Shown: positions 1-11,040 of the stretch, one piece after another | How the letters are laid out: each line of letters begins with the position of its first letter | Numbering within the stretch: the stretch's first letter is position 1 | DNA from: Aphelocoma coerulescens | Lineage: Eukaryota > Chordata > Aves > Passeriformes > Corvidae | NCBI RefSeq assembly: GCF_041296385.1 | Contig: NC_091023.1 | Location: 4,526,924 to 4,590,923, forward strand | Direction: 5' to 3' | DNA: 64,000 bases | Position numbers and translations under genes: made by a program | The notes under the pieces: generated by a model | Databases searched by the model: none | The model's input: only the letters and a program-made list of their open reading frames with translations | What the model was told of the DNA's origin: nothing

Positions 1-2944
1 TACAGAAGTGCTGAAAACTTTTCATTTTTGTGATTTCTAGTTAAGGAATTTTGTCTTTGATTAATACACAGCTGAAAATGCAGTTTGATGTATCTAGAGA
101 GCTTATATTCAGCATGGCAATAAAAATATCCATTAAATATCAAAAGGAAAAAAATGTTTTGAAACACCTTTAATATTTTGGAGGTTTTTTTGTTCTTTCT
201 TGCAAGTAAAATAGTATAGTTTTTTAAATTCTCTAACAAAACATTTTACTATGCTCTTAAGACTTAGCAAGTTGCTCTTGTACTCATGAACATGTTCTGC
301 TATGCTTTACTACCAAACTCTCATTAAAGATGAGTAAGCTCTGGATTGCCTTCCCTTGGAATGGCAACTGATTGGTCCAGTTAAAATGCTAGTAATGTTC
401 TATGAAAAGGGAGATCTGAAACTAATCTCATTTTTCTCTGCTTTCAAAAACTACCAAAAGGCCAAAAATTAATTTTTACTTTCTTTCATATTTTTCAAAA
501 TGTTGCTGTACTTTAATATATATATAGAAGTTTCTAGGTGCTTTTTCAGTGGAATTAATTTTACATCTAACTCCATTATTCTAATATAGTATTAAACCAG
601 TTTTTCCTGTCTGAGGGATTGCATTCACATAGCAAAGGTGTGTCAAGGGTATGGAAGCCCGTGTTTGATTAGCAGTGTGATGTATTTCACCTGTAATGTT
701 CTTTATATCAAGAAAGGAAAAGATGATGTCTTTTACCTGTGGACTTCTGGAGAGGAGATGTTGCACACAAACACAGCTCCTCGAAGTCAAATTGTCACAT
801 CAAACAGTCAAGTTTGAGTCTGACATTTGAGGAGATGCAGTACAGAATTAACCCACTGTTAGGTGAGTTTATGTAGTGCTGTTTTCATAGGAGTTGTTAA
901 ATTTGTCAGGGACTAATTTTATTGTGTGCTGGCTTTCCTCTATCCTGTCAACAGACAGAATTAGACAAAAGCCAAAATATTCAAGCTTCCTCTAATTTTG
1001 GATGCCCAATTTCAAATTCTAGGCAGTGGTTTTGCAAAATGTATAATAGTTCTTGGTCACTAAGGTGTGGCAATGGGAAAGTGGAAGAAATTATCCTGAT
1101 TTAAAAGGCCTGAGTTTGTTTTGGCCCTCAGCACAAGGGATCTCTGTGGTTCATGCAAAGTAGGAGGAAACAAATCATATGTAATAAATGTCAAACTTGT
1201 GATAAGATCTTATCAAAACAAGATCAAATAATTCTCTAATAACAATTCTGTAACCTTTAAAACAGGGTTTGAACCCCATGAGCAGGGATTTGGGTTTGTG
1301 AGCAGTTGCTCTCAGTTACACTATTGCCCTGTGCTGTAGCACTGGGGACTGATGGAGCCTGGCAGTCCCAGGCAACATTACCAGCATTCTCTAGTGTGGG
1401 TGGTTTTTCTTTTGCTCTGGTTTCTTCTGTTTGTGTTGGTTTGCAGTTTTTGTTGTTTGTTCTTTTTTACTTTTTTGTTTTTCTTCTATAAATAAAGTGG
1501 AATCTATTTGGCCTGGAGGATTCATTCCAGTTTTTCCCCTTCAAAATCTGTTTTGGTATTTTGATAACAAGAGAAAATGAAACTTGCAAAGTAATCCAGT
1601 CTACTTGAGACAGGATTATTTTCAGAGGCCATCAAATGAAAGGATCATCACAAACTGAGGTCATTTTATGCTATAGAGCTCTCATGCAAAGTTTTGATGT
1701 AAGTGGGGTGCCAGATTAGTTCAGCTGAAATTGCACAAATGCTCTAATGTGTTACAGAAACAGCAAAGTACAGACTTTCCAGTCTAACTAATATAAAATC
1801 AAAGTTGTAATTCTGTAATCTACTAGCAGCCAACTATCTTCAAACCACTCTATTTCTAAAAGAAGCAATTTGGCTATAGTGGCCCATTTTCTAGTTGTAT
1901 GACTTTGAATAAATGCTTTTAATGGCACAGCATTGGAGTGTCACAAATGCACCTCTTTGGTTTTGCACTATAAATTTGAAGATAATTTCCTGCTTTTAGT
2001 TGCGGGGTAAAAGGAAAATCATAAGTTTCAACTGTTTCCAATTTCAGAATTATCCGTCTTGCATTTGCTAAAAAGTGTCATTTAAAAGCATGTATTGAAC
2101 TGATCAGCTTGGTTGCTCTGCTTCAGCCCTTTATTGTGTCAGTTCTGTTTTCAGGTGTGCAAGCAGGATGGGCCTAAAAGAAACAGTGGTTTCTCTTTAG
2201 TTCTGACAGTAGCAATGCCAAGTTCTTGGGTTCAGAATGCTTTCTGTGGTAGTTCCTCTGTGGGATATTTTGCCCTGTTCTGAGCTCTGGCATGATTCAA
2301 TTCCAGTGTAATTTTCTGATCGCTCTCCTGTGTGCTACAGAGCTCATCACTTTATCAAACATTTGGAACCTTCTGATTTCTGTTATCCATAACAATTGCT
2401 GCACTTACTCATGCCTAGCTTGCCTTCAAGATTTAGTGCACATTGAATGTGTAACTCATTTATCACAATGTGGTGATGAATTTACCCCATATTCCCCTAT
2501 TTGCCTATGAAACATTTCCTGCTTCCAGAAATCATGCTGATATTTGAAAATATTGTGATATTTCAGAAAAACTACTAGAATTTTAGTCTGTTAGCTGGTA
2601 TTTCTCAGTGTGCTCACAAATAATGGATAATGGAAGTGGATTTAGTATGTTTAATTGCAGAATTTCTTTGTTGCAGAATCACTTTGACTAAATGTAATAA
2701 TTATTACACTTGTGCCAGGTAAAATGTTATAGAGCTAGTGAAGAATCTGCTATGTGTATTTCATAAGTGAAGATTTTTGGGAAAAGTGGGTGCTGATCTC
2801 ATTGCAGGTTTGCTGGCATTTTTTTTCCTGTCAGAAAGGCTTGTGTAATTTATGGCAGCTTTGCCTTCTTATGATCATTTAGCTTATTTCTTCTGCAGGG
2901 CAGGGTAATGCTGGCCACAGGTACAGACTGGGGGCTGTGAGTTG
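1..2944. other. Single-copy AT-rich DNA, no gene seen
   Basis: I see no exon, repeat family or RNA gene here. Open frames are all under 75 codons and none resembles a known protein. A T-rich patch lies near 1395-1495. A 21-nt word at 1766-1786 recurs with one mismatch at 10871-10891. An alternating TA run sits near 515-525. The stretch probably belongs to an intron or intergenic region. Confidence 0.6.
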
Positions 2945-3302
2945 CCTGTGGGAAGGAGGCAACCTTATTGCTCTCTACAGCTTCCTGAGGAAGGGGAGAG
3001 GGAGGCACTGAGCTCTTCTTGAGATCCAGTGCCAGGACATGTGGGAATGGCTCAAAGCTGTGCTAGGGACAGGGTCAAACTGGACACAAGGAAGCATTTC
3101 TTTACTGAAGAGTGGGGTCAGACCCTAGAACAGGCTTCCTGGAGAGGTGGTCAATGCCCCACGCCTGTCAGTGTGCAGGAGGCATTTGCACAGTGCCTTT
3201 AATAACAAGTTTCAACTTTTGGTCAGTCCTGAAGTGATCAGGCAGTTGGATGAGATGTGATCATTGTCAGTCCCTTCCAAATGGAATAGGCTGTTCTACT
3301 TT
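2945..3302 (+). mobile_element. CR1 LINE 3' fragment
   Basis: This is the last part of a chicken-repeat-1 non-LTR retrotransposon, 5'-truncated as CR1 copies usually are. It begins near the phrase aaccttattgctctctacag, which corresponds to the conserved CR1 ORF2 tail. It continues through the block aagctgtgctagggacaggg and then gaacaggcttcctggagagg, which in the plus frame still gives NRLPGEVV, the hallmark C-terminal motif of CR1 ORF2. It ends in the 3' untranslated part ttttggtcagtcctgaagtg, then cagttggatgagatg and cccttccaaatggaatagg, close to the usual ATTCT-type tail. A stop codon precedes NRLP and there are many substitutions, so the copy is dead and fairly old. Match is by recognition of the family, not by alignment. 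Confidence 0.85.
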
Positions 3303-4744
3303 AACACTCAGAGTGTGTTACAGTGTCTGTCACTCTCAGTGCAGCCGTAGCAAGCAGAATTTCTCAAGAAATTTGTCTTGTTTCATTCTCAGACAATCTA
3401 AAATATGCTCCTACCTCCAAGATCTCAGCCATGCTACTGAACCAAATGAGGATTACTGGGGTGCACAGAGTTACCTGCATGGCATCCCGAGTTGTATCTT
3501 GTATTGCATTTGGGACTTGGGTCCTGATTTGGGGACACAAGCTGAAATTAGCTGTAATAGATGATGGCAACTGCTGACCTTGGAGTTAATGGGGGACCTT
3601 TCATTAGTATGGCTGGTGATATGCATCTGCCCCACATGTGCTTTTCCATCTCCTGGAAACTGAACATATTTCTTTGCAACATCTCCATCTTGTTTCCAAC
3701 ACAGGCTTTCAGTTTCCCTGATGAGCAGTACTTGGTGACATATTCTGCATTTAGAAAATGGCCCAGTAGTTGTCAGTATTTTAAAATAACTCCTCAGAAA
3801 CTATTTGGGACAATAAGGGTAAGAGTCTGGAGACATTTGGGAGTGTAGATCTCCCAGCAGTAATCACTAGGAAGGTGGGTTGCTGGCCTGAAGTGCTACC
3901 CCATTCATCTTCCTAAAAAAATGATTATGTGACAGTGTGTGACAACTGATCTGTCACTGAAAAGAAATGCTAATCCACATTTAGCAAACCTCTGCAAGTA
4001 AAACCAAAGCCTTATGTACAGGAAGAGTTTCTAAAATAGAATTCTAAATTAATATGAGACTACCCTTCTGAATCAATTTCTTCTCATATTGTATATTTAA
4101 CTGCACAATGGCATGTCAAGTTTGTCAAGAGACAACTCACTTCCTTGTTTATAAACATGACTTCCCTTCCAAAGTCATGTCATGAGACTGGACTTGAACA
4201 CTGGGAATCAAACTGTGAAAGATTCCTGGAGAGAACATACAAAGAGATAGCTCTCACAGCTTTGCATAAAATAGTTTTTCTGTTGTTAGCAATAACTTAC
4301 TTTTAAGGTCCATAATTTCAGGACTCTTGAGCAAGACTTGGCTCTAGCAGGAAATGAGTTTTTCTGTGCTTTTTTATTTTATTTTTCTCCCAAGTGATTT
4401 ATGGCTCTGTGTGTTGCTGCTGAAGCAATGCTGCCCAATATCACAGGATGGGTACAGATGTCTGCAGAAGTTTCCTTTCACCTATTTCATATCTTTTCAC
4501 AATATAATTTTGGACAGACCCTAGAAGATTCAGTGTTTCAGCTGTACTGTTTTTCTTGCTGGTAAAGATAATACTGAGCATTCTTCTTTCTGACACCAGT
4601 GCCTTTTACCTTGCTAATGCTGCAGTAGCTAAAAACTGAGAATTGGAACTGCTGGATGGATGGCCCTCCTAACTATTCCATTAATCTCTGGGAGGCCTAT
4701 TTTACTTATAAGCTGCCCTGCCACATTCCTATGCCTGGCCTCCT
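3303..4744. other. Single-copy DNA, no gene seen
   Basis: No coding or RNA gene is supported. Two overlapping plus-strand frames near 3250-3848 partly run through the CR1 tail and have no domain. At 4740-4760 the sequence ctcctttaagcctgg plus gttta recurs with one mismatch at 33668-33688, where it codes the end of a LINE-like peptide. The last 60 bases may therefore be an old LINE remnant, but too little is left to be sure. Confidence 0.5.
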
Positions 4745-5155
4745 TTAAGCCTGGCGTTTAGGTCCAATTGTTTAAAGCAATCTCTTGTTGTAGCTGGTTG
4801 GGGTGAAATGGAGCTATCTGTCAATTTGAAAAGGTCACTGGCTGTGTCAGAATGACAGTGATTCCAAATTATCCATTAATCTCCCAATTTAAAATTGTCA
4901 TCCTTCTTATTACAGCCAGCCAGCCACAGAGGCTGAAATAGACCTCTTCTCTTACACCCATGACCAAGCAGCTTTTTTATTAGCTGGCAGATAAAATTGG
5001 CAGTACGTCCCAGCATTAAATATTCATTGACCGCTCTCTTAAAAGAAATGTCTGCTAACAAGTTGAAAAGATATGAGAAAACAGCCAAAGAAATTACAAT
5101 TGATTTTCTTGTCTTATCTGCCAAGATTTGGGCTATTTGATTAGTTTAAGACACT
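4745..5155. promoter_or_regulatory. Candidate regulatory block, homeodomain-rich
   Basis: This AT-rich stretch carries many ATTA/TAAT cores, an AAGGTCA nuclear-receptor half site at 4831-4837, and an inverted pair TGTCA-gaa-TGACA at 4845-4857 that matches the TGACA core of MEIS/TGIF-type factors. Pyrimidine tracts and ATTCAT-type POU-like words follow at 4900-5150. It is unlike the surrounding sequence in motif density. That it is a conserved enhancer is inference; conservation cannot be seen here. Confidence 0.3.
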
Positions 5156-6599
5156 CAGCATATTCCTGTACTGGTTTGAGTCAGAGGGTGATGCATGCCA
5201 GAACTTCCTTGCCCACATTTTGGCATTGGTTTGATATTGGGGACCTACAGAGTGTGTTAAATGGAGGGTAAATTAGAGAAAGTGTAATTCTCTATGGAAA
5301 ATGAGTTTTAATAGCTTTTTCATTGTCAAAGGAATAGCTCTGGAAGATGGAAAATGTTCCAGATAAGGGGTTCAGGCCTGAAATATATTTCGTTTTCTCA
5401 CACAGGATGATGGTGTGGTGCTGATGAGGTTTAAGAAAACAGGGGAGAGCTCTGGGCCATCTGCTGCTCCTGAGGGGAATGAGGGCTTAGACTCCTCTTT
5501 TCCATGTCTGTCATCCATCACCTGAGCCCCAAATTCACTGCTGGTGCTGTTTGGAACTTAATAGTTGTAACTTGGGGGGCTTTACAAAGTGGTTAAATGG
5601 TGGGATCACGGCAATGCCCCCATTGTGAACAGAAGTGTAATCATCTATCCTGGCAGGGAAAATCCAGACAACTTTGGGAGGTTTTTTGATGTGGCGTTGT
5701 TGTGATGTGATGGTCATTTATACAGAAAAAAGTATAAGTCAGGAAAGCATAAGGAGAGGAAATTCAAGGCACATGGAATGGCAAAAGGCACATGGTCATT
5801 TCGTGCTCTGAGGAACAAGGAGTCTGCTTGGACACTGATAACCAGGCAAGACTGAGTGCAAGTGGCGATGGATTTACCAGCCTCATCTCAATCCTTGTTT
5901 ATGAAAAACTTTTGAATGTGTCCAGAGCCACACAAACACAGAGGACTTTTTTGTTGCTTCTTTGCAATGGCCATAATGTATTAATTCATGGCAGAGAGCA
6001 TGGCAGGTGTTGTCTGTGTACCCCAAATAATTGTTGTACCCCATGGAAGGGCCTGCTAAGACTTTCCATTCAGGTATACCAGATAAAGGATAAGTTTATA
6101 GCCAGCCAGAGATGCATAAGCTGCAGGTTGACTGCAGCTTTACCAGTTAAACTTTCTTTTCCAGTGAGCATCAGGGTTGTGTGCAGGTGCCAACTCTGCT
6201 CAGCTCTCCTCTGACTGCTTTTATATGCAGTTTGTTGGGATTGTGGAAAGCAGAAGGTGAGAAGAAAGCAGGGTGTCTGATGTATCACATATTTTGTCTA
6301 TTTCCAGTTCAGAGATATTTGACTTCCAGGAGAGAATGTGTGTGCAATTTTTTACTCTAGATTTCCCCCCCCCCCTGTCTTTTGCAAGTTTAATTGCTCA
6401 TTAAAAGTCACAGAGAAGCACACACTGGCACAATGTTTTGATGAAACACCTAATGACTTTGAGCATTTGATTTATGGACACAGCTTAAGTTACACGGGGA
6501 CTTGTGTCAAAACAGGCCAGAGATAAGCTTACATTTATCTATGGAAGTTAAGGGATAATTATGTAAAAACATTGCATTTTAAAGGAAACAAAGACAGAC
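5156..6599. other. Single-copy DNA, no gene seen
   Basis: I see no supported gene. A 140-codon plus-strand frame at 5792-6214 has no recognisable domain and no clear initiator or splice context, so I treat it as chance. A run of 11 C lies at 6365-6375. Nothing repetitive was recognised. Confidence 0.6.
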
Positions 6600-6870
6600 C
6601 TCTGGGAAGTGCATTTTCACAGCATGTATTAGCAAAGCCCAATCAACCTCCTTGTGGGAGAACAATTAACAGAATTAAAAGTTGGAATTTTAATTATCAT
6701 ACAAATTAGAGGGAAATTAATCAGCTTGTATTTTATGACTTGACTTGGCTTTGAGCATTGCTGCTCGAATTTTATGGCAAAATTTTGATTAATTGAGACA
6801 CTGCATGAAAGCATAAAATCCTGACTTAGGCAGCATTTTAATGCCTGGCTCAATTTCTACCTGCTACCTA
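6600..6870. promoter_or_regulatory. Candidate regulatory block, ATTA-rich
   Basis: The block holds a CCAATCA box at 6639-6645 followed by a dense series of AATTAA/TAATTA words (about 6660-6720) and GATTAATTGA near 6786-6797. This is the kind of motif density common in conserved vertebrate enhancers. Function is inferred only; a chance AT-rich patch is the alternative. Confidence 0.28.
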
Positions 6871-8699
6871 CAGTATGGGAAGCAGCAACAATGAGTCAAT
6901 GCAGAAGCCAAACATTTGTTTGCCCCAGTAGAAATGTCCAAAACAATTTCTCTGCCTGTGGCCAAACCTGCTTTTTCTAAAAAGCTCCTCTTTTTGCTTT
7001 CTAACTACACAACATGTTGGTTTACACCTAATGCCTTGCTATGAACTATTCAAAAGTTAGAGATTTTCACTGACTGACTGAAAGCACCTTTTCAATACTG
7101 ATCAAAGCCCCTAAACCTTTGGTTTAGGGTTGGGTTTGGTGTTTTGTTTTTTTTTAATTCATCACAGCTGAACAAAATTTTGTACACCAGCAGCCTAAAT
7201 AACTTTGAGAGGAAACAGGGTGAATGTTGCTACATTGTGTGTTGTCAAGAGTGAGTAGTTTCATGTGAAATCTAAAGGCACCTACAGGCTTGTGTGGGAC
7301 CTTTGGAACTGCTACCCCAGACTCAGCAATGCCTTGCTTTGGCAGGTATTTGAATCTTGTTTTGAGTTGTGCTGATCAGAACTTGAAAGCAGTTAGAGCA
7401 CTTTGTGGCACTGTGGGAGGATGGCAAGTTCCAGTTCAGCTGCTGAAAATGTGAGTTTGATAAAATACTCATTTCTTTTTGATTGTTCTTTTTCACCCCA
7501 ATGACTTAATTTGAGGTTTGGTTCCAGGTAGATTAAAGAGTCAAAACTTTGATTGCTCCTTTACTAGAAAATGGGAATCTAGATTCAGATTCCCTACATA
7601 GAGAAAGGTACTGAATTTGGTATTTGCACTTTATCTTTCTCTTCCCTCCTCTTCCTCTAGTAAATATCTCTCAGTAAATATCTGCAAACCCTGAAGGATA
7701 GTCTTGCCATATTTGACACTGAAAATCAAAGAAGGACTAAAGCTAAGCTCAGTCCAGGAAAAACAAAATCAAACACTTTGCACTCTTTTGTTTGTGTTGT
7801 AAAAACAAAATTCAAATAACAAAGTCTCAGAAAAGGCAAACCTGTGCTTCAGTCAGAACACAAGGCACAAACAGATTGCAGAATAAACTAGACTGCAATT
7901 TTATAGGGTCTCAAGTTAGAAGAGTAGTTTAGTTATGATGCTGGATTTAGTTTGAGCTCAAGTAATGATCTAGGAAGCTGGAGAGAAGCACTGGAAATGA
8001 CCGTGTGCTAATGAGGACCCCAGTCGCAGCTTTCTGTGCTAGTTAATTTGCAATCTATGTGGAGATCTGTTGGCAAGCCTATAAAATGAGGTTTTGCAAA
8101 ACTAATCGTCACTTCAAAGTCTAGAGATACAGCCTGAGGAAGCAGAAGCATGTTGACTATTAAATTTCCACTTTGAACATTGTTTGGAAAGTTGATGTTG
8201 CTGCTTCCTACCTGCTGAACTGAGGAAAGCATATTGTCCTCCACACCAAAATAGATCTGGAGCTCACCATTTCAAAAGACAGCTAACAGGAACAGGTTTT
8301 GGCAGCTGTGCCAGATATGCCAGCTAACTCAACATTGTCCATTTAGAAACAATAATATGTTTCTAAACGTACTGTGTTTGAGGATGTTTGGCTGAAATGC
8401 AAAGGTTCAGTTCATTTGCTGAAAGGCTATGGTGAAAGCATCCTCTTTTCTGCTCTGAATGTGCTGCTACTCAGTACTTTCCTGGATTAGTTCTGGGCAT
8501 GATATAATGTGTGTTTTAGGGTGAATCCTTTGGCCACCTAAAGGTCAGCAAAGCCTCCAAAAGAACTCTTTAAAGCATGCCCCTGTGGAATAAGGTGGTG
8601 AAAAAGCCTGAGGCAAGGGTGCTGTGTTACATTCCCTAAGGAATTCCAGTTTGCTTTTGAATGGTTAAATATGGTAGGTAAGCCAAACATGCTACTTCA
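6871..8699. other. Single-copy DNA, no gene seen
   Basis: No exon, RNA gene or repeat was recognised. Small microduplications occur, for example agtaaatatct twice near 7660-7685. Open frames are short. Confidence 0.6.
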
Positions 8700-8910
8700 G
8701 TCTCCCCTGAGTCTCCCCTGAGTCTCCCCTGAGTCTCCCCTGAGTCTCCCCTGAGTCTCCCCTGAGTCTCCCCTGAGTCTCCCCTGAGTCTCCCCTGAGT
8801 TTCCCCTGAGTTTCCCCTGAGTTTCCCCTCTCTCCCCTCTCTCCCCTCTCTCCCCTCTCTCCCCTCTCTCCCCTCTCTCCCCTCTCTCCCCTCTCTTCTC
8901 TCTTCTCTCC
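8700..8910. repeat. Two-phase GC-rich minisatellite
   Basis: Starting at 8700 there are nine exact head-to-tail copies of the 11-mer GTCTCCCCTGA, then two copies with T for C (GTTTCCCCTGA, 8799-8820). A truncated unit at 8821-8828 leads into seven copies of the 9-mer TCTCTCCCC (8829-8891), followed by a degenerate TCT/TTC tail to 8910. On the minus strand this gives 19 GGGG runs at regular 5- or 7-nt spacing. From 8822 to 8910 the plus strand is pure pyrimidine. The minus-strand open frames across it, giving GERGER and GETQGRLRGDS-type peptides, are artefacts of the repeat, not genes. Confidence 0.97.
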
Positions 8911-9285
8911 AAAATAAGTCTCAAGGAGTGAATTCCACAAGGCTGCAGTGTTAGAGGGACAGAAGAAAGTCAATGAGCTGGTAAAGGTCCAAGGATTTAT
9001 TGCAGAGCAGGTATTATGCAAATCAAACTAATTACTTCATAGAACTGTCAGGTGGTCTGAATGGATGTGGCCATCAGGATCTGTACAATGTCACAGTTTC
9101 ACTTACCTGTCAGTTTACTCTGAGTTAGGTTGAAAACAAAATGTTCTTCTGTCAAAGGTACAAGTGCAACAGGATTACCTTTTCTTTTCCAAACACGTTG
9201 ATTTTAAAGCTCAACCAGAGAAGTTGAATAAGGTCCTGCAGGGTTTGAGTACAACCTCAGCAGAGGCTGATGGAAGTAAAATAGA
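8911..9285. other. Single-copy DNA, no gene seen
   Basis: This is plain sequence between the minisatellite and a CR1 tail. I see no motif or frame worth naming. Confidence 0.6.
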
Positions 9286-9345
9286 TCCTTTCAATCAGAA
9301 GGGACCTACAGTGGCCATCTAGTCCAGCTGCCTGAGCAGATGTGG
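9286..9345 (-). mobile_element. Short antisense CR1 3' end (probable)
   Basis: The words aatcagaagggacctacagt and catctagtccagctgcctga match the antisense start of the CR1 3' untranslated region, here reading on the minus strand. Similarity fades after about 9345, so only some 60 bases are recognisable. The sense counterpart of the same words is seen in the copy ending at 3302. The sequence downstream to about 9620 is GC-richer and unassigned; it may be more of the same element, too diverged to call. Confidence 0.55.
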
Positions 9346-10779
9346 CACAGAGGAGTGCCAGAGATCCACAGCTGGCTCTGAACGAGTTACTGCCCGCAGT
9401 GAGGTCAGTAGCTCTGCCTAGAGAGCTTGAGACATGTGAGCTCAGGGGGGGCAGTTCTCTAGCTGTGTCCCTCAAGGCTCATTTGGGAGGCTCCAAACTG
9501 TGTGCTGTGCTTTGCAGTGACACTCTGGAGAGGAGCTCTGCTTGGCAGTGAGGGAGGCATCCTGCTCCATGGCAGCACACCTGACTCACAGTAATCTCTC
9601 TGATCTGAATAGTACAGGCAACAGGTTGCAGCCTAGGCCCAGTGGTTAAGGGAGGGAGAGGCTTCATTTACAAGGTAGAGTTACATAAATGTCTTAGTCA
9701 AGGCTTCCATAATTGGATTTTTTAGGAATTATTTTGCCAATGGTGCTTGCCATTATGTTAAATCAATTGTCCCTACCCTAAAAATAAATTGAGAAATCCT
9801 GAGCTGTCATCCATTTTAACTGGGGAAATGGACACGTTCATGACTTCCAGCCTTGCAAGTGTTTGCTTAAGCATAACAGAACTCTGAGTTTTCCTCCAGA
9901 GTTTGAAATAAAGAAGACATTAGCCCCTGTGTGAGATGAGGGATGCCCCTGTGTCCATGTGGTGAATGGAGCTCCGTGCAGGTGACTGAATAGCAGAGTA
10001 GGGAGGAAAGAGTAGGGAGGAAACCAGGAAACTCTGGGCTGTCAGTGCTATGTAAGGGAACTTTCAACAGTATCTGAAGCTCAAGGGTGTCATTCAGAGC
10101 ACACCTGAACTCCTCTCAAAGGCTCTGCTGTAGCATATGGTCCCTGGCATTCCCTTGGGAATTTGAGTTCCCTGAGGGGCTCTCAGCACCTTGCAGCTTC
10201 CTCCCTGTGGTGGCCTGGGGACACTATCTGGTTGTAAGTCTGGAAATGAAATGCTTACACCATTTGGTATTTGTTACTTGAATAATTTGTCCTTTTAACT
10301 TACACACACTCTTAATTTTTGACGTGGAGGGTCACTTGAGATGTACTCTGAAAATGAGGGGGTAGCTGACTCCTGTGACTTGATTTAGCCCAGCTGGCAA
10401 ACTGAGTTACAAATCAGGAACTCTGTTTAAAAAACAGATGCTGCAATTGAACCTAAGTATTCTGTGGTAAATGGAAATGCTTTTTAATTTTCTTTTAAGT
10501 ACTCTTTTGTTTTGGAAGGATCTGGAGTTTGTTTCAAGTAAGACATGTACCTAAATGCTAGAAATTTTGAAGTGTGCTTAGAAAATGGAAAACAAAAAAA
10601 GCCAACATAAATGTGAAGTTAAATAGTTTACCCTCACTAGAGGGTAAATGTAGGGTAACTGTGACAAGAATTTCCCAAACACAGCATCCATGTGATGACT
10701 CGGCATCCCAGCATATGGCTTACATTAAAGTAAGCCCTCCAATTCTATGCTCCAGATAATGAAGTCTACTTTTCCAATG
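9346..10779. other. Single-copy DNA, no gene seen
   Basis: Overlapping short frames on both strands at 9257-9667 follow from locally higher GC. No known domain or repeat was found. Confidence 0.55.
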
Positions 10780-11040
10780 ATTCTGAAAGTAGTAATTATC
10801 TTATCTAAAACCATATGTTAGAGGGAAAAGAATTCCATTCTTGCTAAGTAATTACTATTGGTAATTAATTAAGTACAGACTTCCCAGTCTAGAGTATCAT
10901 TTTCTAACATCACATTATTTGACAGATGCAACCCACATTAGAGTTATGTTTGTGAAGCAGATCATATGGGGTGCCTGGTCCTTACCATTCTTAGAATATC
11001 AGATTAATTAGGCAGCCCCTAAATGCACTCAGGATTTCAG
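10780..11040. promoter_or_regulatory. Candidate regulatory block with paired homeodomain sites
   Basis: A perfect 10-bp palindrome AGTAATTACT at 10847-10856 is followed five bases later by TAATTAATTA at 10862-10871, which is the arrangement of dimeric homeodomain sites. Further ATTA words and GATTAATTAGG lie near 11000-11015. The block includes a 21-nt word shared with 1766-1786. A regulatory role is inferred from motif density alone. Confidence 0.3.

Noticed and set aside
8692..9021. Minus-strand frames with collagen-like GER and GETQGRLRGDS repeats
   Set aside because: They are the translation of the 11-mer and 9-mer minisatellite; any frame through it without a stop would look repetitive.
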